A stretch of 58,289 bases of DNA from DATDRQ01 sp035291645 (GCA_035291645.1 DATDRQ010000310.1:1-58289); one strand, 5' to 3'; counted from the stretch's first letter, positions 35,128 through 42,998 are shown. The notes: a model not told the origin generated them from the letters alone. A program made the numbers and translations.

Positions 35128-36351
35128 ATGAATATACGTACCGTTAATTTTCTTGCCTTAGTCAGTTTACTTACCATATCGCTGTTTGCCTGCCAGGTAC
35201 TCAGCACCCCGGCATTTGTTAATCCTGCGCCTTCGGACACGATCGAGCTGGGGACCTCCATCCCTGTCCTACCGGGGGTTACAGAAATTGCCCAGCAGAC
35301 GACGGAAGAGTCGCTGCAAACCACCGGTAGCGTCCAGAGTTTCCCCGATCTGGTCGATTTGGATGGTACGCTGGTCGCCCTGTACGAGGAAGTCAATCCG
35401 GGAGTCGTCGCCATCCAGGTGCTTACGGAGGATGGGGGCGGACTCGGTTCGGGTTTCGTGATCGACAAAGACGGGCATGTTGTCACGAACTACCACGTGA
35501 TCGAAGGCTTTGATGATCTGGAAGTTGATTTCCAGTCTGGGTTTAAAGCACGCGGGAAAGTCATCGGCACGGACACAGATTCCGACCTGGCTGTTGTAAA
35601 GGTCGAGGCGCCTGAAGAGGAGCTCTTCCCGCTTCCACTGGGAGATTCAGCCCAGTTGAAGGTCGGGCAGACGGTGATCGCCATCGGCAATCCCTTCGGG
35701 CTGAGCGGCTCAATGACGACCGGGATCGTCTCTGCTCTCGGGCGAACGCTCGATTCGATGCGGATCGCTCCAGGTGGGAACAGTTCGTTCACCGCCGGAG
35801 ATATCATCCAGACCGATACCGCCATCAACCCGGGCAACTCCGGAGGACCTTTGATCAACCTGGAAGGCGAGGTGGTAGGGATCAACCGGGCCATCCGCAC
35901 GCTCAACTTCTCCGCCGACTCCGAGCCGGTTAACTCCGGGATAGGCTTCGCAGTCGCCATCAATATCGTCAAACGGGTTGTGCCCGCTTTGATCGAAAAA
36001 GGCAGTTACGACTATCCCTATATTGGCATCTCTAGCCTGGACAATATCAGCCTGCTCGAACAGGAAGCCTTAGGCCTCCCAAGCTCGATCGGGGCTTACA
36101 TTACCGATGTATCGCAAGGCAGTCCTGCCGAGGAAGCCGGGTTACGCGGCGGCGATCGAGCGACTGACTTTCAGGGGATTGAGGCTGGGGGGGATCTAAT
36201 CACCGCCATCGACGGCCAACCTGTGCGCAATTTCAGCGACCTGCTATCTTACCTGATCAACTATAAGAACCCGGGAGATACCGTCCTGCTGACCGTGATT
36301 CGGGATAACGAGGATTTCGAAGTCGAAGTCACCCTCGACAAACGCCCTTAA
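35128..36351 (+). CDS. HtrA/DegP-family serine protease, lipoprotein, one PDZ domain
   Basis: About 407 residues. A lipoprotein signal peptide ends in LTISLFAC with the lipidated Cys near residue 22, followed by a Thr/Pro-rich linker. The trypsin-like domain has His near 123 (VTNYHVIEG), Asp near 153 (DSDLAVVKV) and Ser near 238 (NPGNSGGPLINL). A single PDZ domain follows from about residue 290 to the end. It should degrade or refold damaged proteins at the outer membrane face. A GTG lies one codon before the ATG at 35128; AAAAGGG upstream fits either. It follows dnaJ by 65 bases. Confidence 0.93.
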   Translation: MNIRTVNFLALVSLLTISLFACQVLSTPAFVNPAPSDTIELGTSIPVLPGVTEIAQQTTEESLQTTGSVQSFPDLVDLDGTLVALYEEVNPGVVAIQVLTEDGGGLGSGFVIDKDGHVVTNYHVIEGFDDLEVDFQSGFKARGKVIGTDTDSDLAVVKVEAPEEELFPLPLGDSAQLKVGQTVIAIGNPFGLSGSMTTGIVSALGRTLDSMRIAPGGNSSFTAGDIIQTDTAINPGNSGGPLINLEGEVVGINRAIRTLNFSADSEPVNSGIGFAVAINIVKRVVPALIEKGSYDYPYIGISSLDNISLLEQEALGLPSSIGAYITDVSQGSPAEEAGLRGGDRATDFQGIEAGGDLITAIDGQPVRNFSDLLSYLINYKNPGDTVLLTVIRDNEDFEVEVTLDKRP

Positions 36352-36463
36352 AGTCCCCACAAACAATGGCCAAAGGAGGCTTAATCCGCCATTACAAGCG
36401 CACCTGGATTACGAAACCGCGTAAGGTCGATCGATTCATCTGGCATGAAGAGAGGAGATTTGT

Positions 36464-37564
36464 ATGTTTACCGAACGCGATTTAGGGGAGTTGTTGGAAT
36501 ACAAAGCGAATCACCCGGTGCTGAGCGTCTATTTGAACACAGACCCGGCTGGTGGGAGCGCAGATGGGTATAAACTTCGCCTGCGCAGCATGCTGAAGGA
36601 AATCGACCTCCCAGCGGACGAACAGATCGTCGAACGCTACTTCGATCACCAACATGACTGGTCGGGTCGGAGCGTAGCCGTTTTTTCCTGCGAACCAGAA
36701 AACTTCTTCCGTGTTTACCCGTTTGCTGTTCCGCTGCGCGACCGTCTCCGGGTGAGCGAGCGCCCGCATGTTAAACCGCTGGCTGACCTGATGGATTCTT
36801 ACGGCGGGTATGGGATCGCCCTGGTCGATAAGCAGGGCGCACGCTTGTTCTACTACCATCTAGGTGAAATCAGGGAGCAGGAGGGGATGGTGGGGGAAAC
36901 CGTCCGCCGCACGAAAAGGGGAGGCAGTTCACAAACCCCGGGAAGGCGCGGCGGCGTCGCCGGGACAACGAATTATGTCGAAGAAGTGACCGAGCGAAAC
37001 ATGAAAGAGGCGGCCGATTTCGCCGCCCGCTTCTTTGCGGAAAACAATGTACGCCGGGTGTTGATCGCAGGCACCGACGAGAACGCGAACGCCTTCCGTA
37101 ACCACCTGCCTAAAGCCTGGCAATCCCTGATCGTTGGCACCTTCCCAATGAGTATGACCGCCGCTTCAGCCGACGTGATGGAACGCGCCGGCGAGGTTGG
37201 CACCCAGGCTGAGCGCCGCCGCGAAGCCCAGCTGCTGCAAACCTTGGTGACCAGCGCTGCCAAAGGGCGAGGTGGGGTGATCGACCTGGAGGATACGCTC
37301 AATGCCGTGCGCGCCGGGCGGGTGATGACGCTAGTTATCCAGGAAGGCTACCGCGCGCCGGGATTTCGCTGCCAGGGATGTGGCTATCTCACTGCCAGTA
37401 TGTTGGAGAGCTGCCCATTCTGTGGAAAATCCTTCGACCAGATCCCCGATGCCGTCGAGCTGGCTGTGCGGCGGGTGATGCAGGATGGCGGTGAGGTGGA
37501 AGTCCTGCATGATGCAGGTGGGGAGAAGGGCTTTCGCGGGATTGGAGCCTTGCTCAGGTATTAA
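36464..37564 (+). CDS. eRF1-like (baeRF/VLRF1-type) putative peptidyl-tRNA release protein with C-terminal zinc ribbon
   Basis: 366 residues. The N-terminal part (SVYLNTDPAGG) and middle domain match the bacterial archaeo-eukaryotic release factor families. In the middle domain, where eRF1 has GGQ, this protein has TKRGGSSQTPGRRGG (residues 150-164), closely resembling the loop of the Vms1/VLRF1 rescue hydrolases. NVRRVLIAGTDENANAF follows. The C-terminal domain is L30e-like (VMTLVIQEGYRAPGFRC) with a CxxC...CxxC zinc ribbon at 303, 306, 317 and 320. It may release peptides from stalled ribosomes or cleave tRNA. This role is inference from the family and from the chaperone and protease neighbours. 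Confidence 0.75.
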   Translation: MFTERDLGELLEYKANHPVLSVYLNTDPAGGSADGYKLRLRSMLKEIDLPADEQIVERYFDHQHDWSGRSVAVFSCEPENFFRVYPFAVPLRDRLRVSERPHVKPLADLMDSYGGYGIALVDKQGARLFYYHLGEIREQEGMVGETVRRTKRGGSSQTPGRRGGVAGTTNYVEEVTERNMKEAADFAARFFAENNVRRVLIAGTDENANAFRNHLPKAWQSLIVGTFPMSMTAASADVMERAGEVGTQAERRREAQLLQTLVTSAAKGRGGVIDLEDTLNAVRAGRVMTLVIQEGYRAPGFRCQGCGYLTASMLESCPFCGKSFDQIPDAVELAVRRVMQDGGEVEVLHDAGGEKGFRGIGALLRY

Positions 37565-37583
37565 TCCCACTTTGTTTCGCGAA

Positions 37584-37613
37584 AGAATCCCCTTCCACTG
37601 AGAAGGGGATTCT
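37584..37613. terminator. Bidirectional intrinsic terminator between two convergent genes
   Basis: AGAATCCCCTTC (37584-37595) and GAAGGGGATTCT (37602-37613) form a perfect 12-bp stem with a six-base loop. It is followed by TTTAA on the plus strand and by TTTCGC on the minus strand, and lies between the release-factor-like gene and hsp20. Confidence 0.85.
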
Positions 37614-37647
37614 TTAATTGAGGCAGTCCTCAAAATGAATATTAGAA

Positions 37648-38076
37648 CTACCCGGCGTTTACCTTGATAACCTTCGGGCGGTGTGCTTCGGCCTTGGGGA
37701 CTCGCAGAGTGAAGACGCCGTTCTTCAGGCCGGCCTCCGCCTTGGAGGGATCGAGAGCAGTCGGGAGTGTGATTACGCGAGAGAACCGCCCGGCTGGAAG
37801 TTCGCACACCAAGTACTCGGCGTCATCCTTCTTCTCCCGGAACTCGCCCCGTAAGGTAACGGTGTTGTTCAAGATTTCGATATTTATCTCGTCAGCTTCT
37901 ACCCCAGGCGCCAAAGCCTTGATCAGGTAGGCCTCTTCTTCGGCTTCCACATCCACTGCCAGGAGCCTTTCGCGTTCCGCAGTCTCCTTTTCCGGGAAGC
38001 TCTCAGCCATCAGCCGGTTCATCGCTCCACGCATCGAGACCATCCGCCGGTAAGGGGAAACGTACAGGGTCATCAT
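37648..38076 (-). CDS. Small heat shock protein, Hsp20/alpha-crystallin family
   Basis: 142 residues. The alpha-crystallin domain runs from about residue 40 to 135 with AYLIKALAPGVEADEINIEI, LRGEFREKKDDAEYLVCELPAGRFSRVI-type strands, and AGLKNGVFTLRVPKAEAHRPK, which is the GVLxLxxPK-like end. It holds unfolded proteins for refolding by the DnaK/DnaJ system, whose J-protein gene lies 2.6 kb away. ATG 38076 has AAGGAG seven bases upstream; a second ATG follows directly. The C-terminal IxI motif is represented by VIKV. Confidence 0.93.
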   Translation of the reverse strand: MMTLYVSPYRRMVSMRGAMNRLMAESFPEKETAERERLLAVDVEAEEEAYLIKALAPGVEADEINIEILNNTVTLRGEFREKKDDAEYLVCELPAGRFSRVITLPTALDPSKAEAGLKNGVFTLRVPKAEAHRPKVIKVNAG

Positions 38077-38214
38077 GATCTATCTCCTTGAAATAATTTA
38101 CTTGAGGTTCGTTCTATTGGGACAGATGATAATGACTCAATATCAGAAGGGTGCATAACTTCTATAGACGTTTTATAAGAATTGGACCGGGAATTCCGGA
38201 CGAGCGGAGCATTA

Positions 38215-38970
38215 TTATTCCGCCGGGGTTTCCTTGCGGGCAATCAAGATCATGTCTGTGGATGAGGCGCGGTAACGGGTTCGCGTAAAGCTGCCATAAC
38301 TGGCGACCTCCTGGAGCCCGGCCCGCTCCAGTTCAACCAGGTAATCTTCCCGCAATGCCAGGTCGTGACTCGCCACCGCTGTCAGCCGCTGCACACGCCC
38401 ATCCGGCAACAAAAGATCGTAATGCCACTTCACCACGAACCTGTCATCTCTTCTGTTCCATTCGCTGCTGACCTGGAAAGGACCACCGCCGCCAGGATCC
38501 AGCAACGTCTCTTCCCATTCCGGTGCGCCGTAATCAGGCAAATCCCTGAGCGCCAATGGATTCGGCAGGCTGGCCACGAACGCTCCGCCGGGGGAAAGAT
38601 GCTTGTAGACGCAGGCGAGACAATCCTGCCTGGCCTTTCTGGTGAGAGTGCTGAAGGTATTACACGGCATCAGGATCAACGGGAATTCGATCGCCAGGTG
38701 GAACGCAGACATGTCAGCCAGAAAAACACAGGCGTTAGACTCGAACTTTGCCGGCAGATTGTTATGCAAGAAGTCGAGTACATCCGGATCGTTGTCGAGA
38801 CCGTAGACGGTAAACCCGGCCTCGACCAGCGGGGTAAGCACGCGCCCGGTTCCGCAGCCCAATTCCAGCACAGGTCCTCCGTATTCTCCCGCCAGAGAGA
38901 GCCAGAATGGAATATCCTCGGATCGTTGTGAGTGGTGGGTGTGGTACAGCTGCGGGAATTGGTTTTCCAT
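38215..38970 (-). CDS. Class I SAM-dependent methyltransferase
   Basis: 251 residues. GPVLELGCGTGRVLTPLVEAG is motif I for S-adenosylmethionine binding, with the acidic motif II in VYGLDNDPDVL and motif IV region LILMPCNTFSTLT. The C-terminal half contains hydrophobic strands and a hydrophilic face without a substrate signature that I recognise. ATG 38970 lies just beyond repeat copy 4. It is a single-gene unit between hsp20 and tRNA-Pro; the 138 bases between it and hsp20 hold nothing I can name. Confidence 0.82.
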   Translation of the reverse strand: MENQFPQLYHTHHSQRSEDIPFWLSLAGEYGGPVLELGCGTGRVLTPLVEAGFTVYGLDNDPDVLDFLHNNLPAKFESNACVFLADMSAFHLAIEFPLILMPCNTFSTLTRKARQDCLACVYKHLSPGGAFVASLPNPLALRDLPDYGAPEWEETLLDPGGGGPFQVSSEWNRRDDRFVVKWHYDLLLPDGRVQRLTAVASHDLALREDYLVELERAGLQEVASYGSFTRTRYRASSTDMILIARKETPAE

Positions 38971-38986
38971 AGTCCTTATTTGATCC

Positions 38987-39027
38987 TACGGTCTTCGCAT
39001 CCGTGCTCGGAAACCGCGCCCAACTTA
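38987..39027 (-). repeat. 80-bp GC-rich intergenic repeat, copy 4 (internal deletion)
   Basis: Both ends of the repeat are present (TAAGTTGGGCGCGGTTTCC and AGCACGGATGCGAAGACCG in reverse complement), but the central 35 to 36 bases with both palindromes are missing. It precedes tRNA-Pro and lies just upstream of the methyltransferase gene. Confidence 0.82.
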
Positions 39028-39076
39028 TTCCGAGCGAACACTATCCTCCAGGTCAACTCCTCCTGTCAACTCCTCC

Positions 39077-39106
39077 TTGACGGCAATCCGCTATCCGCAT
39101 TATACT
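39077..39106 (+). promoter_or_regulatory. Promoter of tRNA-Pro
   Basis: TTGACG (39077-39082), an 18-base spacer and TATACT (39101-39106). The expected start is about three bases before the mature 5' end of the tRNA at 39116, so the precursor leader is very short. Confidence 0.78.
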
Positions 39107-39115
39107 CACGACACC

Positions 39116-39191
39116 CGGGGTGTAGCGCAGTTGGTAGCGCACCGCGTTTGGGACGCGGGGGTCAGCGGTTCGAGTCCGCTCACCCCGACCA
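39116..39191 (+). tRNA. tRNA-Pro (anticodon TGG), CCA encoded
   Basis: The acceptor stem CGGGGTG pairs with CACCCCG. The D arm is GCGC-AGTTGGTA-GCGC, the anticodon arm CCGCG-TTTGGGA-CGCGG gives anticodon TGG, and the T arm is AGCGG-TTCGAGT-CCGCT. The discriminator A and the 3' CCA (39189-39191) are encoded. Confidence 0.96.
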
Positions 39192-39209
39192 ATGGGTTTC
39201 CTCTCGGAT

Positions 39210-39263
39210 GAAACGTGAACCGTGAATCTCTAAACTCTTTCACGCTTCACGTTTCGCATTTTT
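39210..39263 (+). terminator. Intrinsic terminator of tRNA-Pro
   Basis: GAAACGTGAACCGTGAA (39210-39226) pairs with TTCACGCTTCACGTTTC (39239-39255), with one mismatch, followed by CGCATTTTTAC. It lies 20 bases after the tRNA. Confidence 0.82.
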
Positions 39264-39308
39264 ACGCATGCTCATCTAAATTCACATCTTATCGCGGGAG
39301 CTAATCAG

Positions 39309-39620
39309 ATGGCGCAGACGAAATACGACGGCATTATCCAGGCGGTCCGATATGATGGTCAGAGTCAAGTCGAATGGGTGCGGGTTTTCTTGCGCCGGGG
39401 ACCGACCTGGTCAGATTATGTGATCCTCGACCGGCAAACCGTGATCGATCAGATCAAATCCGGCAAACGCTTTGCCGCCGGGAAGCGCATCCCACAGCTG
39501 GCAAGCACCTTCGAGATCACCGCCCAGGTTAAACTCAGCCAGGCTAACGGGCAGGAGTTCCTGGTCACCGGAGATTTCCAGGCCGACAAAGACCGCCTGG
39601 AAGGCGTCCCGCTCATCTAG
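39309..39620 (+). CDS. Small conserved-looking protein of unknown function
   Basis: 103 residues, no signal peptide and no membrane segment. Recognisable features are a beta-rich first half (DGIIQAVRYDGQSQVEWVRV), a basic stretch (SGKRFAAGKRIPQL) and an acidic end. I do not recognise a domain. GGGAG lies eight to nine bases before the ATG, and the stop is followed five bases later by the GTG of the next gene, so the two are likely cotranscribed. Its codon use matches the neighbours, which supports a real gene. Confidence 0.7.
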   Translation: MAQTKYDGIIQAVRYDGQSQVEWVRVFLRRGPTWSDYVILDRQTVIDQIKSGKRFAAGKRIPQLASTFEITAQVKLSQANGQEFLVTGDFQADKDRLEGVPLI

Positions 39621-39625
39621 CTGGC

Positions 39626-40450
39626 GTGCCCACTCCTTTCTATCACCTGGACGTTGCCGAGAGACTGCTGTACCATCCGGACTTACCCGGTCCAATCCGG
39701 CACAATCTGCTAGTTCAGCAAAGCGCTTTTCTTTTGGGGAATACAGCACCCGACGTCCAGGTCCTTTCGAGGCAGAAACGTCAGGCTACTCACTTCTTTT
39801 CCTTCCCTTTCGATCCCGGCTCTCTGCCTCCCTGGGAGAGAATGCTGGTTCTTTACCCAGACCTGGCCCCTCAGCCAACTCATCCGGCTGAACGGCAGGC
39901 TTTCCTGGCTGGCTACCTGTGCCACCTCCAGGCGGATTGGTTCTGGATCCGGGACATCTTCCTGCCCGCCTTCGGCCCCGATCTGACCTGGGGGACTTTT
40001 CCTGAGCGCCTTTACTTGCACAACGTACTGCGAGCTTATCTCGACCGGCACGTGCTGGCTGGTTTGCCGCTCGAAACTCCCCGGCTGCTCTCCCGTGTCC
40101 AGCCTGATCACTGGCTGCCTTTCACCGAAGACCACTTCCTGCTGGCCTGGCGAGATTATTTGGCAAGACAGCTGCAACCAGGGGCCAGCATAGAAACGGT
40201 TGAAGTGTTCGCTTCCCGGCAAGGCCTTTCTCCAACCGAGTTCTACCGCTTGCTAGACTCCGAGGATCAGATGGAAGAGCAGGTTTTTATCCATGTCTCT
40301 CACTCCCAGCTTGATGCATATCGTGAGCGCCTGATCCAGGCGAATCTTATCCTGCTCGCGGCTTACCTGACAGGTAAGAGACCTGATCCAAGTACAGCGG
40401 CCGCTAAACCTGAGGATCCGCCCAAGACCCTGGACGCCAGGAAAGGATAA
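39626..40450 (+). CDS. Zinc-dependent phospholipase C-like protein (S1/P1 fold)
   Basis: 274 residues beginning at a GTG. PTPFYHLDVAERLL, FLLGNTAPDVQVL and LAGYLCHLQADWFW are typical of the zinc-dependent phospholipase C family, whose His and Asp residues (H7, D48-like, H in CHLQAD) bind the metals. There is no signal peptide, so it is probably cytoplasmic. The true substrate is not clear; many members are annotated only by fold. It lies five bases after the unknown 103-residue gene and 65 bases before a GT2 gene. Confidence 0.72.
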   Translation: MPTPFYHLDVAERLLYHPDLPGPIRHNLLVQQSAFLLGNTAPDVQVLSRQKRQATHFFSFPFDPGSLPPWERMLVLYPDLAPQPTHPAERQAFLAGYLCHLQADWFWIRDIFLPAFGPDLTWGTFPERLYLHNVLRAYLDRHVLAGLPLETPRLLSRVQPDHWLPFTEDHFLLAWRDYLARQLQPGASIETVEVFASRQGLSPTEFYRLLDSEDQMEEQVFIHVSHSQLDAYRERLIQANLILLAAYLTGKRPDPSTAAAKPEDPPKTLDARKG

Positions 40451-40515
40451 GCGCGCCTCCAAGCTGGAACGCTTCTTGCATTCTGGCTGATCGGCTATCA
40501 AGAATCCGTCATTGA

Positions 40516-41292
40516 GTGAATCCCTTGTCTGAACCGTTCCTGTCTTTGATTATCCCTGCACACAATGAAGAAGAGCGCCTCCCCGGTACTCTAGACCAGG
40601 TCTTCGACTTCTTAATACGTCAAGATTACCTCTCCGAAGTGCTCGTCATCGAAAATGGCAGCCATGACCGCACCTTCCAGGTCGCCCAGGAATTCGCAGC
40701 CCGGCTAGGAGACGGAGCTGTGGAAAGAATGGGGAAGTCTTATCCCCCTTTGCGCTTGTTCCAGGTTTCTGCGCGGGGAAAAGGGTTGGCAGTGCAACGC
40801 GGCATGCTGGAGGCGCGCGGCGCTTACCGCTTCATGTGCGATGCCGATCTATCCATGCCGATCGATCAGGTCAACCGGTTTCTACCACCCGCCCTGCCGA
40901 ACTGCGATATCACCATCGCTTCTCGAGAAGCGCCGGGCGCCCGCCGCTTCAACGAACCCGCTTACCGCCACTTCGTCGGGCGCCTCTTCAACCTGTTAAT
41001 CCGCCTGCTGGCTCTTCCGAACCTGCAGGACACCCAGTGTGGCTTTAAATGCTTCCAGGCGAAAGCGGCAGACGATCTCTTTCCCCGCATGTCCATAACA
41101 GGCTGGTCCTTCGATGTAGAAATCCTGTTCATCGCCCGGAAGCGCGGCTACCAGATCCAAGAAATCGCCATCCCCTGGTACTATAACCCATTCAGCCACA
41201 TCAGCGTCGTCCGAGATTCGTTGCGTATGGGGCTGGATATCCTCCAGATTCGCTTGAATAACTTACGTGGAAAATATGACCGGGCGCTTTGA
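40516..41292 (+). CDS. GT2 glycosyltransferase, dolichyl-phosphate glucose/mannose synthase-like
   Basis: 258 residues without C-terminal membrane helices. LSLIIPAHNEEERLPGTL and VLVIENGSHDRTFQVAQEF open the GT-A fold; GKGLAVQRGMLEARGAYRF and MCDADLSMPIDQ with DAD form the metal-binding region, typical of the ALG5/DPM group. RGYQIQEIAIPWYYNP is the usual C-terminal motif. It may charge a polyprenyl phosphate with a sugar. Start is GTG 40516 or TTG 40525; no clear Shine-Dalgarno sequence decides. rnhB begins inside its last codons. Confidence 0.82.
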   Translation: MNPLSEPFLSLIIPAHNEEERLPGTLDQVFDFLIRQDYLSEVLVIENGSHDRTFQVAQEFAARLGDGAVERMGKSYPPLRLFQVSARGKGLAVQRGMLEARGAYRFMCDADLSMPIDQVNRFLPPALPNCDITIASREAPGARRFNEPAYRHFVGRLFNLLIRLLALPNLQDTQCGFKCFQAKAADDLFPRMSITGWSFDVEILFIARKRGYQIQEIAIPWYYNPFSHISVVRDSLRMGLDILQIRLNNLRGKYDRAL

Positions 41293-41947
41293 CCCAGACC
41301 TGTTGCCGGTCGCGCCCGATCTTAGTTTCGAGGAGAACCTGTGGGCTGCCGGTGCGCTTGAGGTGGCCGGGATTGATGAGGTCGGGCGAGGCGCGCTGGC
41401 TGGCCCGGTGGGGGCGGCTGTCGTTGTCTTTCCCCCAGAGCCGGATAAGCTTGCTGTTCTTTTCGGAATGCTGGATTCAAAGAAACAAAGCCCCGCTGAA
41501 AGGGTCTTTTGGGCAGAAAAGGTGCGCCGGGTGGCAACCGGCTGGGGGATCAGCTTTGCTTCAGCGAAAGAGATCGATGACCTGGGTATCCTACCAGCGA
41601 CCCGGCTGGCGATCCAGCGGGCGCTTGAAATTCTGCCTCTCACCCCCCAGCATTTATTACTGGACTGTATGTTCCTGCCCGACAACCCCATCCCGCAAAC
41701 TTCGCTCATTAAGGGAGATGAGCGCTCGTTGAGCATCGCGGCAGCTTCCGTGCTGGCGAAGACTGCCCGCGATCAACTCCTCGTCGAGATGGACTCACAT
41801 TATCCCGGATACGGCTTCGCTTCTCACAAGGGATACGCGACTCCATACCACCGTGCCGCATTGGGCGAAATAGGCCCATGCCCGATTCATCGATACAGCT
41901 ACTCCCCGATTAAGTTTATTAGAACCAATCCCGCTTCCAGAAAATAA
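41276..41947 (+). CDS. rnhB: Ribonuclease HII
   Basis: About 223 residues. VAGIDEVGRGALAGPVGAAVV carries the first Asp-Glu pair, HLLLDCMFLP the second Asp, and KGDERSLSIAAASVLAKTARD the third, with GFASHKGYATPYHRAAL near the end. It removes ribonucleotides from DNA and RNA primers. ATG 41276 overlaps the upstream GT2 gene by 17 bases; a GTG at 41267 is also in frame. The 3' end overlaps the convergent corA by 29 bases. Confidence 0.94.
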   Translation: MTGRFDPDLLPVAPDLSFEENLWAAGALEVAGIDEVGRGALAGPVGAAVVVFPPEPDKLAVLFGMLDSKKQSPAERVFWAEKVRRVATGWGISFASAKEIDDLGILPATRLAIQRALEILPLTPQHLLLDCMFLPDNPIPQTSLIKGDERSLSIAAASVLAKTARDQLLVEMDSHYPGYGFASHKGYATPYHRAALGEIGPCPIHRYSYSPIKFIRTNPASRK

Positions 41948-42851
41948 AAACCGTCGCCAGGGTAATCAGGAAGATAAAGCCCAGGATCGCCAGGAAGGCC
42001 GAGCCGGCGTTCGTCATCGGCACACCCACGTTCATCCCCCACAGACCGGTAACAATCGTGGGCAGGCTGAGTACGATGGTGACCGAAGCCAGGAACTTCA
42101 TGACGCCGTTCAGATTGTTTGAGATGATCGAGGCAAAAGCATCCATCATGCTGCTTAAGATATTACTGGCGATGTTCGTCATCTCGATCGCCTGGCGGTT
42201 CTCGATCAACACATCCTCCAACAGGTCCTCGTCTTCCGGGTAGGTCTTGAATACCTGCATGCGCTGAAGGCGTTCCATTAATAACTCGTTCGACTTCAGC
42301 GCCGTCGTGAAATACGTCAGGCTCTTCTGGTATTTGAGCAGCTCCAACACTTCCTTGTTCCGGGTAGAGCGCTGCAGCTGGTCTTCCAATGCGTCAACCA
42401 CTTTATTGATCTCCCGAAGATAAGCCAGGTAAGACTGCGCCGTCCTGAGCAGCAAACGCAGCACGAACCGGTAGCGTTTTGCGGTCGAAAGGTCTCGCAT
42501 CCGCCCAGAGGAGAAGCCCTGGACGATCTCGTTTTCCCGCTTACAAATGGTCAGGATCAACCGGTCCGTTAGAATAATGCCTAAGGGTAAGGTCGAATAT
42601 GGGACGTCGTAATTATCGCCCTGGTAGAACGGAATCCTCACGACGATCAGCGTTGCGCCGTCGTCCCGCTCTGTCCGGGCTTGCTCGTCCATGTCCAGTG
42701 GATAGGTAATAAAATCGGGGGGTATGCCTAACTCCTGGAGCCGGGCGATCTCTGCCGCGTCCGGATCCACTACATTAATCCAGCAGCCAGCGCTGATCTC
42801 GTCTTGGGTCAATAGTCCACTTGCAGTGTGGTTGAAAATTGTAATCATCAT
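41919..42851 (-). CDS. corA: CorA-family magnesium/divalent cation transporter
   Basis: About 310 residues. The C-terminal two membrane helices frame the selectivity motif in VTGLWGMNVGVPMTNAG (GMN), preceded by SIVLSLPTIVTG-like helix 1 residues. The cytoplasmic N-terminal domain is of normal size. It should move Mg2+ (or Co2+/Ni2+) inward. Three consecutive ATG codons lie at 42854, 42851 and 42848; GGAG is best placed for the second or third. Upstream lie a small D/E/P-rich ORF, a terminator and a large folded RNA element, which I think control it. It overlaps rnhB tail to tail. Confidence 0.92.
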   Translation of the reverse strand: MMITIFNHTASGLLTQDEISAGCWINVVDPDAAEIARLQELGIPPDFITYPLDMDEQARTERDDGATLIVVRIPFYQGDNYDVPYSTLPLGIILTDRLILTICKRENEIVQGFSSGRMRDLSTAKRYRFVLRLLLRTAQSYLAYLREINKVVDALEDQLQRSTRNKEVLELLKYQKSLTYFTTALKSNELLMERLQRMQVFKTYPEDEDLLEDVLIENRQAIEMTNIASNILSSMMDAFASIISNNLNGVMKFLASVTIVLSLPTIVTGLWGMNVGVPMTNAGSAFLAILGFIFLITLATVFIFWKRDWF

Positions 42852-42887
42852 CATTTCTCCATACAGGAAATCTTGGCATTCGCATGA

Positions 42888-42947
42888 TCAGGGTGGTTCC
42901 GAGAGATCTAAGGGGACCTCTTCAGGATGTGAATTGTTTTCATCCAT
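42888..42947 (-). CDS. Possible leader peptide ORF upstream of corA
   Basis: A 19-codon ORF, MDENNSHPEEVPLDLSEPP, starts at 42947 with GGGAG ten bases upstream and stops about 35 to 40 bases before corA. Six of 19 residues are Asp/Glu and four are Pro. Leader peptides rich in these residues (MgtL of enteric bacteria) destabilise ribosomes at low Mg2+ and regulate Mg2+ transporters. That such a mechanism acts here is inference; the ORF is too short to prove coding. Confidence 0.4.
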   Translation of the reverse strand: MDENNSHPEEVPLDLSEPP

Positions 42948-42967
42948 TTCTATTACTCTCCCTTCTT

Positions 42968-42998
42968 AAAAAAATCGCTTCCCGATGGGTGCCGATTT
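42968..42998 (-). terminator. Intrinsic terminator of the corA-upstream RNA
   Basis: On the minus strand AAATCG, an internal loop, CCC-ATC-GGG, an internal loop and CGATTT form a hairpin followed by a run of seven T in all (42974-42968). It separates the folded RNA from the corA leader ORF. Confidence 0.78.
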
